A DNA stretch of 64,000 nt from Kerstersia similis (GTDB lineage: Bacteria; Pseudomonadota; Gammaproteobacteria; Burkholderiales; Burkholderiaceae_B). Under the pieces are notes generated by a model. That model saw only the letters and a list, made by a program, of their open reading frames with translations. It was not told the origin of the DNA and did no database searches. Made by a program: the position numbers and the translations under genes. This document shows positions 35,436-44,574 of this stretch, piece by piece; position 1 is the first letter of the stretch; every line of letters begins with the position of its first letter. The DNA is taken from contig NZ_CBCSIQ010000011.1 of NCBI RefSeq assembly GCF_965139615.1, forward strand, positions 1-64,000, in the 5' to 3' direction.

Positions 35436-35472
35436 GCTTGCCGCACAGACCGTCATGGCGCAGCCTGGCGGG

Positions 35473-38400
35473 TCAGTGCGGCATCTGCTGCTTCAGCCAT
35501 TGTTCATAGGCCGCCATGTCCACGGTGCCGACGACGTTCCCCGGTGCGTGCATCCAGTCCGGCAGGCGTTCGATGAAGGCTTCCACCGCTTGCCGTGAGG
35601 CCTGGCCCAGGCGGGTATGTTCAGCCTGGCTATCGAGCCAGGCGCTGCCATCGGCCCGGTGGACCGCCCTGTCCTGGCCGGTCTTGCGATAGAACACGTT
35701 GCGCTCGTCGTGCAGCAGGGGCTGGGTGATGCTGGCGTGTGCTGAGGGCAGCGGCGCCAGCGGCACGCCTGCCGCCAGGGCTTGCCAATGCATCCAGGCC
35801 AGGGCGACGTCGGACAGGTCTCCCTGTGAGTGGGCGGGCGTGGCGGATGACAGATAGCCGCCACCGATATCGGCATGAGCGCCGATGAACGGAAGCTCGA
35901 CGACATTGCCTTGTCCCTGATCCAGACTGTTGAGCGGAAACAGATAGCGTTGTTCATTGAGCGCCACGGCATGTGCAATCCATTGCCAGGCCGGGCTGGG
36001 ACCGAGCTGGTAAGCGCCATTGTCGCGCCCGTTCACGCCGAATTGAGCCACGGTATCGAACAGGCCCATGAAACGCAGGTCAACGCAGGCGGACACGGTG
36101 CCCATGACAGGGTCATAGGCCCAGAAACGCTGATTGCTGACATGCGCGGCGATCTGGTTGGCGAAATGCTGGGCCAGTGCTGCGCCGCGGGAGTAGCCCA
36201 GCAGGTCGATGGCTGCGGGTTCTTGTTGCCATTGCCGCCCTGCGGCGGCGAGGTCGGCCAGCAAACGTTCCCATTGCGTGTTGATGATCCGTGTGGCGCG
36301 GCTGGCGGTGGCTGCATCCCAGGCGGTCTGACCAGGGCCGGGCTGGTAATGGCTGTCGCCAGGATACAGTTGATGCAGCAGCCAGACGTTGGTGCGTGAT
36401 GCCGGCGTATTGCGGGTACCGTCAAAGGCGTACAACAGCATGCCGCTGGGGTCGGCATATTGGCGCGGGCGCTGGGCGGCATAGCCGTAGGCAGCATGGC
36501 CGGGCAAGGGCCCTAGCGGGTCGGGTTCAAGAAAGCTGCCGGTAAGCGGGTCATAGGTGCGCATGCCGTTGTCATACCAGGGCAGGCGCGGATCGGCATA
36601 TTGGCCAGGATAGCGCAGGGCGGGCCCTGTCCCGCCCTCCTCACGCAGCAGCAGGCCGAAGGCGTCGAATTCTGCGCGCCAGCTCAATTGGCCACGTGTG
36701 TCGCTGAGTGCACGCGGCAGGCCTTGGGCATCGGCATGAATGAAGTACAGCCGCGCTTCGCCGGCATGGTCATAGCGCAGCCAGGCGACCGGCACCTGGC
36801 CGGCATACAGATAGCGCTCGGTGACTTGCATATGCTGGTCGGAGCGGGTGCGTGCCTGTGCGAGACGCTGGCCCTGCTCGTTATACAGATAGTGCGTGAT
36901 GTCAGGCCCGTCGGCGCGAAGGATGCGCTGGCCGTGAGCATTGTGGCGGTATTCGATGCGTTGGCCGCTTGCCGGATGGACGGCGAGTTGCAGACGGCGT
37001 TGCGGGTCGTAAGACAGGCGCCAGCCGTTGTGGTGCCGTGGCAGGCCGCTGGCGTCCGCGCTGGAGATCGGCTTTGGAGGAGTGACATGGGCAGCAAGTT
37101 TTTTTCCCGATGGCGCAGCGGGATCGGATGCGGTGTGACGACGCTGCAGGCTGCCATCAGCCGACCAGGCCAGATAGGTGCGCGGCTGCTGGTGCGCAGG
37201 TAGGGCTGGCGCAGGTGTATGGGTATGCGCAGTGAGGTCTGCGGTGTGTCGGGGTGATGCTGCGGCATCTTCAATCATCGCCAGCCGACCTGTTGCATCG
37301 TAGCCATAGCGCTGGTGCTGGCGCCAATCGCCGGTCTGGATGTGTTCTTCGGCAATGCGTCCCAGGCTGTCCAGGGTGATCGCCTGTGCCAGCAGCGGGG
37401 AGCCTGCGCCGGGCAGCGCGCTGACCAGCGCGCGCAGGCCGCGTTCGTCGCGCAGCCCCAGGGTATGTACGCCATTGCCGAAGACATAGCCCGCCTCTCC
37501 GGGTAATGCGCGCAGGATGGGATGGCGCTGGCCATGGCGATCCTGCCAGTCCAGGCGGTGCAGGCGTCCGTGTTGCCATTGATAGGCCAGCAAGCCTCCC
37601 TCCGGCAGATAGTGGTGAGCCAGCCGGCCATCAGGGTGGTAGTCGTAGCGATCGGTCAGCTGGATGGCCGGTGCATGGCTGTGATCGGGCCGTTGGATAT
37701 GGCGCGCTTGCAGTCTGCCAGCCGCGTCGTAGTCACGCTGTTCGGCTTCATGTGGGTGTGTCAGGGCGAGCAGGTGGCCATGTTGTGGATGCCACTGAAG
37801 GCGTGCCTCCAGGGCCGCGGGCGGCGGGGTGGCTGTGCCCGGCGCGCCGGCATTCGCCGGGAAGCGGGATGCCGTGACCTGTACGGGCCGGCCCAGGGCA
37901 TCATGCATGGCGTACCAGCGGTCGCCATTGGCATAAAGGATGGATTGTTGCGAGAGTTGCGCAGCCTGCGGCTGGATGGAGGTGGGCGAGTGGTGCCGGG
38001 CATATTGCCATCGGGTCAGGCCGGTGCGTTGGCTGTACCAGGCAGTTTGCCGGCCATGGTCATCAAAGCGCAGGCGCAGGCCGGGCCAGCCGCTGTCCGG
38101 TACATCCAGTTCGCGCACGGCGCCGCCAGGGTGGCGGGTCAGGCGCAGGTGGTTGAGCGCGGCCAGACGGCCAGCGCTGTCGTATTGCGCATGCAGCCCG
38201 GGGGCGGGGCAGCCTGGGCAGCCGGTACCGGCAACCTGGGCCAGCAGGTAACGGCCCCCGTGCTGGATAAAGCGGATGTCGGTAGCGCCCTGAGGGCCAT
38301 GCACACGGGTCAGGCCGGCATGGATGCCGTAGGCGGGTTCCAGGTACTCCAGTTGCCAGGAAGCACTGACCTGGCCGTCTGCATCCAGATGCTCCAGCCG

Positions 38401-39405
38401 TACGACACGGGCATCGTGATCGTAGTGCCAGCGTCGTTGCCAGCGGACCGGCTGCCCGGAGGCCGCTAGCCCGCTGGCGGTGATGGCGTGAGGATGACCG
38501 GATTGCAGGGACGGGTCATGCGCGTAATGGCGCTGCATGCCATCAGGGCGCTCGACGCGCGTTAGTTGCCAGCCTTCGGGCCCGGCAGCGTGATGGTAGT
38601 GAAAACGGCCCATGGGGGTTTCGACACTGTGCAAGCGGGGGGAAACGTATGGGGGGTGTGCATGTTGTTCGTAATGGAAGACCAACTGTCGCTCGGGCGC
38701 CATGCTGCGCACGATCAGCAGCCGGCCATCCGCAGCGCGCGTGATCCGTGCCAGCGGTACGCCATCCGGCCTGCGTATGGCGACCAGCCATCCATCCTGG
38801 CGGAAGTCCAGCTGTGAACCATCTGGCCAGTGCCACTGCCAGCCATCGGGCTGGGCATGCAAGCTGCCTTGGCCCTCATGTTGGCAGAGGGTCTGGCCAG
38901 GGAGGCAGGGGAAGCGCAGGCGGCTGCCATCGGCCTGGATCAGTTGCAGGCTATCGCCGAGGCGATACAGCCGCAGATCATAGGAAAACTGCCAGGCGGT
39001 GCCGGGGCCGGTATGGCGGCGGGGATCGGCGCTGTTGTAGTAGCGGACAAGCTCCAGGCCGGGGGCAAGCGGATGGGCGGGCAGATCCGTGTCACGCAGG
39101 AATTTCCGTCCGCTGGCGAGATGGACGGGATTATCCAGCCCCAGATTGAGCGCCGGTTCGGCAGTGCCCGGCGAGGTCAGGCCTGGGCCGGCGCAAGGCT
39201 GGCCCAGCTGCGTGGCTGTGCAGGACAGCGTGGTGGCATCTTGCGCGTGGCTGGCGTGGAGGACGACGGACATCAAGGCGCATTGCAAGCCGGTCAGGAT
39301 ATGATGGCTATATCGGGTGCGGCGGCGCGGCATGAACCGGATGACAGGCTGGCGAGGCATGGTGATGTCGTGAGAACTGGGCTGAAGGGGCGTGCCACCG
39401 ATCAT
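35473..39405 (-). CDS. RHS-repeat protein with C-terminal DUF2235 (Tle1-like) lipase domain
   Basis: A 1310-residue protein. The N-terminal 55 residues contain a basic stretch and hydrophobic core ending HASHAQD, a plausible Sec signal; the ATG at 39333 would give a conventional signal peptide. Residues ~80-960 are RHS/YD repeats (YDSAGRLAALNH, YDAAGRLQARH, YDATGRLAM, YNEQGQRLAQ). The core ends in DPLGPLPGHAAYGYAAQRPRQYADPSGM, the conserved RHS terminus. From ~990 a DUF2235 hydrolase begins (LLYAFDGTRNTP) with nucleophile elbow LLGYSRGAA near 1068, as in Tle1 phospholipase effectors. No PAAR domain is present and no immunity gene is adjacent. Probably a secreted polymorphic toxin. Confidence 0.85.
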   Translation of the reverse strand: MIGGTPLQPSSHDITMPRQPVIRFMPRRRTRYSHHILTGLQCALMSVVLHASHAQDATTLSCTATQLGQPCAGPGLTSPGTAEPALNLGLDNPVHLASGRKFLRDTDLPAHPLAPGLELVRYYNSADPRRHTGPGTAWQFSYDLRLYRLGDSLQLIQADGSRLRFPCLPGQTLCQHEGQGSLHAQPDGWQWHWPDGSQLDFRQDGWLVAIRRPDGVPLARITRAADGRLLIVRSMAPERQLVFHYEQHAHPPYVSPRLHSVETPMGRFHYHHAAGPEGWQLTRVERPDGMQRHYAHDPSLQSGHPHAITASGLAASGQPVRWQRRWHYDHDARVVRLEHLDADGQVSASWQLEYLEPAYGIHAGLTRVHGPQGATDIRFIQHGGRYLLAQVAGTGCPGCPAPGLHAQYDSAGRLAALNHLRLTRHPGGAVRELDVPDSGWPGLRLRFDDHGRQTAWYSQRTGLTRWQYARHHSPTSIQPQAAQLSQQSILYANGDRWYAMHDALGRPVQVTASRFPANAGAPGTATPPPAALEARLQWHPQHGHLLALTHPHEAEQRDYDAAGRLQARHIQRPDHSHAPAIQLTDRYDYHPDGRLAHHYLPEGGLLAYQWQHGRLHRLDWQDRHGQRHPILRALPGEAGYVFGNGVHTLGLRDERGLRALVSALPGAGSPLLAQAITLDSLGRIAEEHIQTGDWRQHQRYGYDATGRLAMIEDAAASPRHTADLTAHTHTPAPALPAHQQPRTYLAWSADGSLQRRHTASDPAAPSGKKLAAHVTPPKPISSADASGLPRHHNGWRLSYDPQRRLQLAVHPASGQRIEYRHNAHGQRILRADGPDITHYLYNEQGQRLAQARTRSDQHMQVTERYLYAGQVPVAWLRYDHAGEARLYFIHADAQGLPRALSDTRGQLSWRAEFDAFGLLLREEGGTGPALRYPGQYADPRLPWYDNGMRTYDPLTGSFLEPDPLGPLPGHAAYGYAAQRPRQYADPSGMLLYAFDGTRNTPASRTNVWLLHQLYPGDSHYQPGPGQTAWDAATASRATRIINTQWERLLADLAAAGRQWQQEPAAIDLLGYSRGAALAQHFANQIAAHVSNQRFWAYDPVMGTVSACVDLRFMGLFDTVAQFGVNGRDNGAYQLGPSPAWQWIAHAVALNEQRYLFPLNSLDQGQGNVVELPFIGAHADIGGGYLSSATPAHSQGDLSDVALAWMHWQALAAGVPLAPLPSAHASITQPLLHDERNVFYRKTGQDRAVHRADGSAWLDSQAEHTRLGQASRQAVEAFIERLPDWMHAPGNVVGTVDMAAYEQWLKQQMPH

Positions 39406-39513
39406 CAGGCGGCAACTGCCGGTGCGGAATGTGGCGACGCATGCACATCATGCGGCCGCGGTGCCTGCAGCAGGTTCATGAATGAATGGATTCATCCACG
39501 GAGGAAAATACCC

Positions 39514-39852
39514 ATGCTGGTTACATTTCAATCAAAGGCGGCATCTGATGTCCTGATGCTGGATAAGCACGCGCTGGAAGTCTTGCAGGCGGCAGGGCGT
39601 CAGGTCAGCGATGCCGACCTCAAGCGCGGCGTATTCAGCGTGGAACAGTTGCCGGGCGCGATTGCCGCGCTGGAAGCCGCCATCGCTGCCGAGACGCCTG
39701 CTCCCGAATCGGAGGATCCGGACAAAGAACCCGTGCATCCGCTGGCCCAGACCGTGCACTTGAAGCAACGGGCTTTCCCGTTGCTGGATATGTTGCGCAA
39801 GGCCAGGGATACCGAAGTTCCGGTATTGTGGGAGGCAGGTTCAGCCTGGTAA
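39514..39852 (+). CDS. DUF1840 family protein
   Basis: A 112-residue cytoplasmic protein from MLVTFQSKAASDVLMLDKHA, with a strong Shine-Dalgarno (GGAGGA, nine bases before the ATG). The family is almost confined to betaproteobacteria and its function is unknown. The middle is an Ala/Glu-rich acidic linker; the C-terminus HLKQRAFPLLDMLRKARDTEVPVLWE is the conserved part. The long open frame upstream is antisense to the RHS gene and is not part of it. Confidence 0.9.
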   Translation: MLVTFQSKAASDVLMLDKHALEVLQAAGRQVSDADLKRGVFSVEQLPGAIAALEAAIAAETPAPESEDPDKEPVHPLAQTVHLKQRAFPLLDMLRKARDTEVPVLWEAGSAW

Positions 39853-39998
39853 GACCGGGCTGGACAGTACTGTCGGCAGGAGGCGGCGGCACCGTCGTAG
39901 GGCGGGGCCGTTTCCTTGCACACTATCGGTGCGAAATCTGTGGATATTCGCTACCATGCGACGTTATCCATACTCCGGATGCACTGAAAGATAGCGAC

Positions 39999-40742
39999 AT
40001 GACGACTTCAACTCACCGTCGAGGCCCCGGGCGTCCGGCAGGCGAACGTGATACCCGTTCCCTGATCCTGGATGCGGCTGAGCAGTTGTTTGCCAGCCAG
40101 GGCTATGCATTGACATCGACGCGCGAGATCGCTGCGGCGGCTGGCGTTCGCCAATCCATGATCGCCTACTACTTTCAGTCCAAGCAGGTGCTGTTTGAAG
40201 AAGTGTTCACGCGCCGCGGTAGCTGGCTAGGCGAGCAGCGCATGCAGAATCTGGATGCGTTGCTGGCACGGACGGGCGGGGTTCCGGCAGTCCGAGAACT
40301 CCTGCATGCCTATTTGCAACCACAGTTCGACATGAAAGCCAGCGGCCCGGGAGGATTGGCTTTTGTCAGGTTGCAGGCGCGTTTGCACAATGAGCCGGAA
40401 GAGCTGGCTTTCCAATTGCGGCGCAAAGTCTATGACGCCTCTTCCAAGCGGTATATTGCATTGCTGGAACAGCTCCTGCCGGATGTGGACGCTGAAGATC
40501 TGAATTGGCGTTTTGTGTTCCTCATCGGTGCTTATCTGTACATGCTGTCAGATGTGGATCGTCTGGCAGATTTGTCTGACGGACGTTTCCAGCATAAGGG
40601 CGACAACAGCGAGTTGCTGACGCGCTTAACGAATTTCTTGTCTTCCGGCATGATGGCGCCTACGACGGTCTTGCCAGCGCAGGCTGGTGCGTCTGTTGTC
40701 CGCGCCAAGTCCAGGCGCAGTAAGGCGACACTGGAAGGTTAA
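39999..40742 (+). CDS. TetR family regulator of the nic-type operon (probable)
   Basis: A 247-residue TetR protein from MTTSTHRRGPGRPAGERDTR (ATG at 39999). The basic arm and HTH are RSLILDAAEQLFASQGYALT, then STREIAAAAGVRQSMIAYYFQSKQ. The ligand domain covers 80-220, with a basic Ser/Arg tail. It lies immediately upstream of, and on the same strand as, the transporter-nic unit; a 22-bp near-palindrome separates them. Characterised nicotinate clusters use a MarR-type NicR, so a TetR here differs. Its ligand is plausibly the imported pyridine or an intermediate. Confidence 0.85.
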   Translation: MTTSTHRRGPGRPAGERDTRSLILDAAEQLFASQGYALTSTREIAAAAGVRQSMIAYYFQSKQVLFEEVFTRRGSWLGEQRMQNLDALLARTGGVPAVRELLHAYLQPQFDMKASGPGGLAFVRLQARLHNEPEELAFQLRRKVYDASSKRYIALLEQLLPDVDAEDLNWRFVFLIGAYLYMLSDVDRLADLSDGRFQHKGDNSELLTRLTNFLSSGMMAPTTVLPAQAGASVVRAKSRRSKATLEG

Positions 40743-40830
40743 GCAAGCGTCGCTTATTTTCCTATACCTACCTGTCTGTAGCGTCAATGCATGCATATCC
40801 GTAATGAGCTCGCCGGCATTTTGGCTTTTA

Positions 40831-40852
40831 ATTGGTCGTTCGAATGAACAAT
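40831..40852. promoter_or_regulatory. 22-bp near-palindrome upstream of the nic-type operon
   Basis: ATTGGTCGTTC followed directly by GAATGAACAAT: the arms match at 9 of 11 positions around a central TTCGAA. It lies about 90 bp before the binding-protein start and fits a TetR dimer site. The rest of the gap 40743-40939 is AT-rich promoter-like DNA. Confidence 0.5.
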
Positions 40853-40939
40853 TAATTGCGAGGCCGTATCGCTAAGCTGCATCGCGGCCGGCTCTCATCC
40901 TTTTGTTTCCTGTCTGTCTTGATGATGAAGGTGAACACG

Positions 40940-42001
40940 ATGATAAGAAAATGGCTTGCTACGACCGCGATGCTGCTTCCAGGTTTGGCCTGTGCTCAGG
41001 CCGGGGCCAATTGGTGGCCGGTGACAGTGGAGGATCTGAGTGCTGGACAGGCGCGTCAGATGCAATATACGCCTCAGGAACATGCATCCCGTCCCTGGAA
41101 GATTTGCGCGTTGTTCCCGCACATGAAAGACACCATCTGGCTGGCAGTGGATTACGGCATTGTCGAAGAAGCAAAACGGCAAGGCGTTGGCGTGACGGTG
41201 TACCAGGCTGGCGGATATGAAAATTTGCCCAAGCAATTGTCGCAATTTGATGATTGCATGGCTTCTGATTTCGATGCCCTGATTGTGGGGGCGATTTCCG
41301 AGGCAGGGCTGGCACGCAAGTTCCGGGAGGCGCAACGAGCCGGAAAGCCGGTGATCGCCGTGTTGAATCCGGTGGACAAGGCGCCAACGGCAGCCAAGGT
41401 ATTTGCCGATAACACCATCATGGGCGAGCAGACTGGCCGCTATCTTGCCAATAGCCTGGGAGATGCGAAGGCACGTATTGTGGCTTTGCCAGGCCCGGCC
41501 GGCTCTGGCTGGGCAGAGCAGTTTGCCACGGGTTTCAAACGTGTCGTTGATGCCAGCCCCAATCTGGAGTTGCTGGACGAAAAATATGGGGATACCGGGG
41601 TGGCGGTGCAGTTGCGTCTGGTGCAGAACGCTTTGCAGGCCTCTCCGGATTTGAACGTGTTGTGGGGCAATGCAACGATGGTTGAAGCTGCCATTGGCGC
41701 AATACGCGAAGCGGGCAGGGCAGATGTGAAATTGCTCTCTGCTTATGAGAACCAGGCCATGCTTGATGCCCTCAATAAGGGCGAAATCTCGGGTTTTGCA
41801 ACGCAGTATCCGGTGCTGCAGGGGCGCATGGCAGTGGATCTGGCGGTACAGGTTCTGGAAGGGAAAACGGTACCTGCCTATCTTAGTCCGATTCCTCGAA
41901 TGGTGTCGCGTGAAAGCCTGCCAGATATCCGGATGGATGAGGTTCTGGCGCCAGCCGGTTTCCGTGCGGAATATTCGGTGACTGCGCCAGCAGCCCGCTG
42001 A
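40940..42001 (+). CDS. TorT-like periplasmic substrate-binding protein
   Basis: From MIRKWLATTAMLLPGLACAQAG (ATG at 40940 with AAGGTG upstream) this is 353 residues with a Sec signal. It has the periplasmic-binding-protein type 1 fold used by ribose-type ABC importers: FDALIVGAISEAGLARKF, GKPVIAVLNPVD, MGEQTGRYLANSLGD, NATMVEAAIGAIREAG. The mature N-terminus (WWPVTV...RPWKICALFPHMKDTIWLAVDYG) resembles TorT. TorT senses TMAO with TorS, but here the gene heads an ABC-importer unit, so a transport role is more likely. Ligand inferred to be a pyridine derivative from the catabolic genes downstream. Confidence 0.85.
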   Translation: MIRKWLATTAMLLPGLACAQAGANWWPVTVEDLSAGQARQMQYTPQEHASRPWKICALFPHMKDTIWLAVDYGIVEEAKRQGVGVTVYQAGGYENLPKQLSQFDDCMASDFDALIVGAISEAGLARKFREAQRAGKPVIAVLNPVDKAPTAAKVFADNTIMGEQTGRYLANSLGDAKARIVALPGPAGSGWAEQFATGFKRVVDASPNLELLDEKYGDTGVAVQLRLVQNALQASPDLNVLWGNATMVEAAIGAIREAGRADVKLLSAYENQAMLDALNKGEISGFATQYPVLQGRMAVDLAVQVLEGKTVPAYLSPIPRMVSRESLPDIRMDEVLAPAGFRAEYSVTAPAAR

Positions 42002-42013
42002 CAGGACAATGTC

Positions 42014-43588
42014 ATGAGCGAAGCCGAAACCAAGGCCGAGACGCCCCTCCTGCGTTTGGAGGGGATTGTCAAAACCTTTCCGGGCGTACGTGCGCTGGAT
42101 GGTGTGGACTTTGAACTGCATGCCGGTGAAGTCCACGTGCTATTTGGTGAGAATGGCGCGGGTAAATCCACAATCATCAACATCATTGCCGGTACGTTCG
42201 GGCAGGATGCTGGACGCTACCTGTTTGATGGTGCAACGCTGGCGCAGCTGACGCCGGTGCGTGCGCGGCGCCTGGGCATTCAGCCGGTATTCCAGGAGTT
42301 CAGTCTGGTGCCGGAACTGAGTGTGGAGCAGAACCTGTTTCTGGGACGGGAGCCTGCCCGGTGGGGCATGCTTGACCGTGCAACCATGCGCAGGCGCGCC
42401 GATGAGGTGCTGTCGCGGCTGGGGTTCGAATTAGATCCCGCCTGCCCAGTCAATCGCCTGTCCCGTGCACGCCAGCAGATGGTCGAGATTGCCAAGGCAA
42501 TGATGGTAGCTGAGCCTGGCGTTCAGGGGGGCGTACCAGGTGGCAGCGCGACTCGTGTGCTGATTCTGGATGAGCCGACAGCGTCATTGACGGATGCCGA
42601 GGCTGAGAACCTCTTCGGTTTGGTAGATCAGTTGCGCGAGCAGGGCGTAGCGATTATTTACGTTTCGCACCGCATGCGTGAAATTGCGCGTTTGGCGGAT
42701 CGTGTGACGGTCTTGCGGGATGGGCGGCACATTGCAACGGTCCGCTGGCAGGACACCAGCGAAGAGCAGTTGATCGAGCTGATGACCGGGCGCAAGGTAG
42801 GGGTGCTGTTTCCGGAAATTCCCGCAACGCCTGGGGCGGTGACTCTGCGCACAGAGGGGCTGACGCTGGAAGGTGATCGGGTACAAGGCGCCAGTATTGA
42901 AGCACGATCTGGCGAGATTGTTGGTATTGCGGGCCTGGTGGGGTGCGGCAAGTCCGAGTTGATCCGTGCGGTGTATGGCCTGGAACGCATCACCCGAGGC
43001 AGGGTCATGCAAGGCGATACTGTCATTGTGGCTCCAGATCCGGCCAGTTCACTGCGTCGGGGTGTGTGCTATTTCCCGTCAGATCGGGCGCGAGAGGGGT
43101 TGGCGTTAAGTCGGCCTATCCGTGAGAACGCGTCGATGGCGGCGCTGGATACCCCCGCGTACGCCCAGAGCGGTGTTTTGAGGCTGGGGGAGGAGCGCAG
43201 GAGCATCAGTGACATTCTGACGCGGTTGCGGTTAAGGCCGCCACAGATTGAACGAGCCGTCGGCGGTCTGTCTGGGGGCAATCGCCAGAAGGTTCTGCTG
43301 GCGCGTGGCATGACCCGGCCCATGGAAATTTTCATGTTTGACGAGCCAACCGTCGGCATAGATGTTGGCGCCAAGCTTGAGGTGTATGGCTTGATGCGCG
43401 AACTGGTGGAAGCGGGCAAGACGGTGGTGCTGGTGTCGTCTGAACTGCCGGAGGTCATGGGGCTGGCGCATCGTATTTATGTCATGCATGAGGGACGGGT
43501 GGTGGCGCATTTGCAGCGCGATGAATTTTCGGAGGCTGCAATCCTGGCGCACTTTTTTGCACGTTCCGCGCAACGGGAGGCAGCATGA
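42014..43588 (+). CDS. Ribose-type ABC importer ATPase (two ATPase domains)
   Basis: A 524-residue protein with tandem ABC domains, as in RbsA/MglA. The first has Walker A GENGAGKST and Walker B RVLILDEPTASLTD; its signature region is divergent (LSRARQQMVEIAKAM). The second has a modified P-loop GLVGCGKSELIRAV, signature LSGGNRQKVLLARGM and EIFMFDEPTVGIDVG. Both have H-loop equivalents. It drives uptake with the two permeases that follow; the stop overlaps the first permease start (ATGA at 43585). An unusual Gly/Pro-rich insert (PGVQGGVPGGSATR) precedes the first Walker B. Confidence 0.93.
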   Translation: MSEAETKAETPLLRLEGIVKTFPGVRALDGVDFELHAGEVHVLFGENGAGKSTIINIIAGTFGQDAGRYLFDGATLAQLTPVRARRLGIQPVFQEFSLVPELSVEQNLFLGREPARWGMLDRATMRRRADEVLSRLGFELDPACPVNRLSRARQQMVEIAKAMMVAEPGVQGGVPGGSATRVLILDEPTASLTDAEAENLFGLVDQLREQGVAIIYVSHRMREIARLADRVTVLRDGRHIATVRWQDTSEEQLIELMTGRKVGVLFPEIPATPGAVTLRTEGLTLEGDRVQGASIEARSGEIVGIAGLVGCGKSELIRAVYGLERITRGRVMQGDTVIVAPDPASSLRRGVCYFPSDRAREGLALSRPIRENASMAALDTPAYAQSGVLRLGEERRSISDILTRLRLRPPQIERAVGGLSGGNRQKVLLARGMTRPMEIFMFDEPTVGIDVGAKLEVYGLMRELVEAGKTVVLVSSELPEVMGLAHRIYVMHEGRVVAHLQRDEFSEAAILAHFFARSAQREAA

Positions 43589-44574
43589 CTGCGATCGCAC
43601 TGCAGGGCGCCTGGCGGCGTGCCGCGCGTATGGATCTGTTGACCATGGCAATGGTGCTGGTGGCAATTGTGCTGGCCTTGGCCGAGCCACGATTTTTAAG
43701 TGGCCAGAATTTGCTGAACCTGCTGCGCGGTGCCGCCTTGCTGATGATCGTTTCCATCGGCCAGATGCTGGTGCTGGTATCTCGTGGCTTTGACCTGTCT
43801 GTTGGATCGGTGATGGCATTGGTCAGTGTGGTCAGCGCCAGCGTGATGGTACATGCCACGGCGGTGCTTGGGCCGGAAGTCGGCGTGTTTGTAGGCGTGC
43901 TGGCAGGGCTGGGCGCAGGGGCGGTGGTCGGCCTGGTAAATGGGCTGTGCGTGGCCTGGCTGGGCATTGCGCCGTTCATGGTGACACTGGCGACGGCGTC
44001 TATGGCAGGTGGCCTGGCCTTGCTGCTGACCAATGGGATTCCGGTGTATGGGTTGCCAGAAGGATTCGTGGAGTGGGGGCGCTCTTTGTGGTGGGGAGTG
44101 CCGGCAGCCGTTTATCTGGCGGCCTTGGTGATCGGCGTGGTGAGCTGGGTACAGGGCCGGACGGTGTTGGGTCTGCATCTGTACGCCGTAGGTGGCAACA
44201 CACAGGCGGCGCGGGTGTCGGGTCTGCCTGTGCGTCGCTGTCAGGTGCTGGTGTATGTCGCCTGCTCACTGCTGGCTGCAATCGCCAGTTTGTTGCTGAC
44301 TGCACAGCTGGGTTCAGGGCAAGGCTCTTTAGAGGACACCATTGCCTTGCAGAGCATAGGGGCAGCAGTGATTGCAGGCGTCAGCCTGCAGGGTGGGGTC
44401 GGCAAGGCCGTGCGTGTGGCCCTGGGTGCACTTTTTCTGCTGTTACTCAATAACGCGATGGATTTGCTGCGTATCCACAGCAAGGCACAGGCCATTGTGA
44501 TGGGTATTTTCATTGTGCTGGTCGTCGCGTTGGAAGAGTTACGAAAGCATCGCGCTCAAGGAGGTCGTTCATGA
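43585..44574 (+). CDS. Ribose/xylose-type ABC permease (first)
   Basis: A 329-residue permease of the RbsC (BPD_transp_2) family with eight to ten hydrophobic helices. The family hallmark is SIGQMLVLVSRGFDLSVGSVMALVSV in the N-terminal half. VIAGVSLQGGVGKAVRVALGALFLLLLNNAMDLL is the conserved C-terminal part that contacts the ATPase. It overlaps both neighbours by 4 bp, showing translational coupling. With the second permease it forms a heterodimeric channel. Confidence 0.93.
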   Translation: MTAIALQGAWRRAARMDLLTMAMVLVAIVLALAEPRFLSGQNLLNLLRGAALLMIVSIGQMLVLVSRGFDLSVGSVMALVSVVSASVMVHATAVLGPEVGVFVGVLAGLGAGAVVGLVNGLCVAWLGIAPFMVTLATASMAGGLALLLTNGIPVYGLPEGFVEWGRSLWWGVPAAVYLAALVIGVVSWVQGRTVLGLHLYAVGGNTQAARVSGLPVRRCQVLVYVACSLLAAIASLLLTAQLGSGQGSLEDTIALQSIGAAVIAGVSLQGGVGKAVRVALGALFLLLLNNAMDLLRIHSKAQAIVMGIFIVLVVALEELRKHRAQGGRS

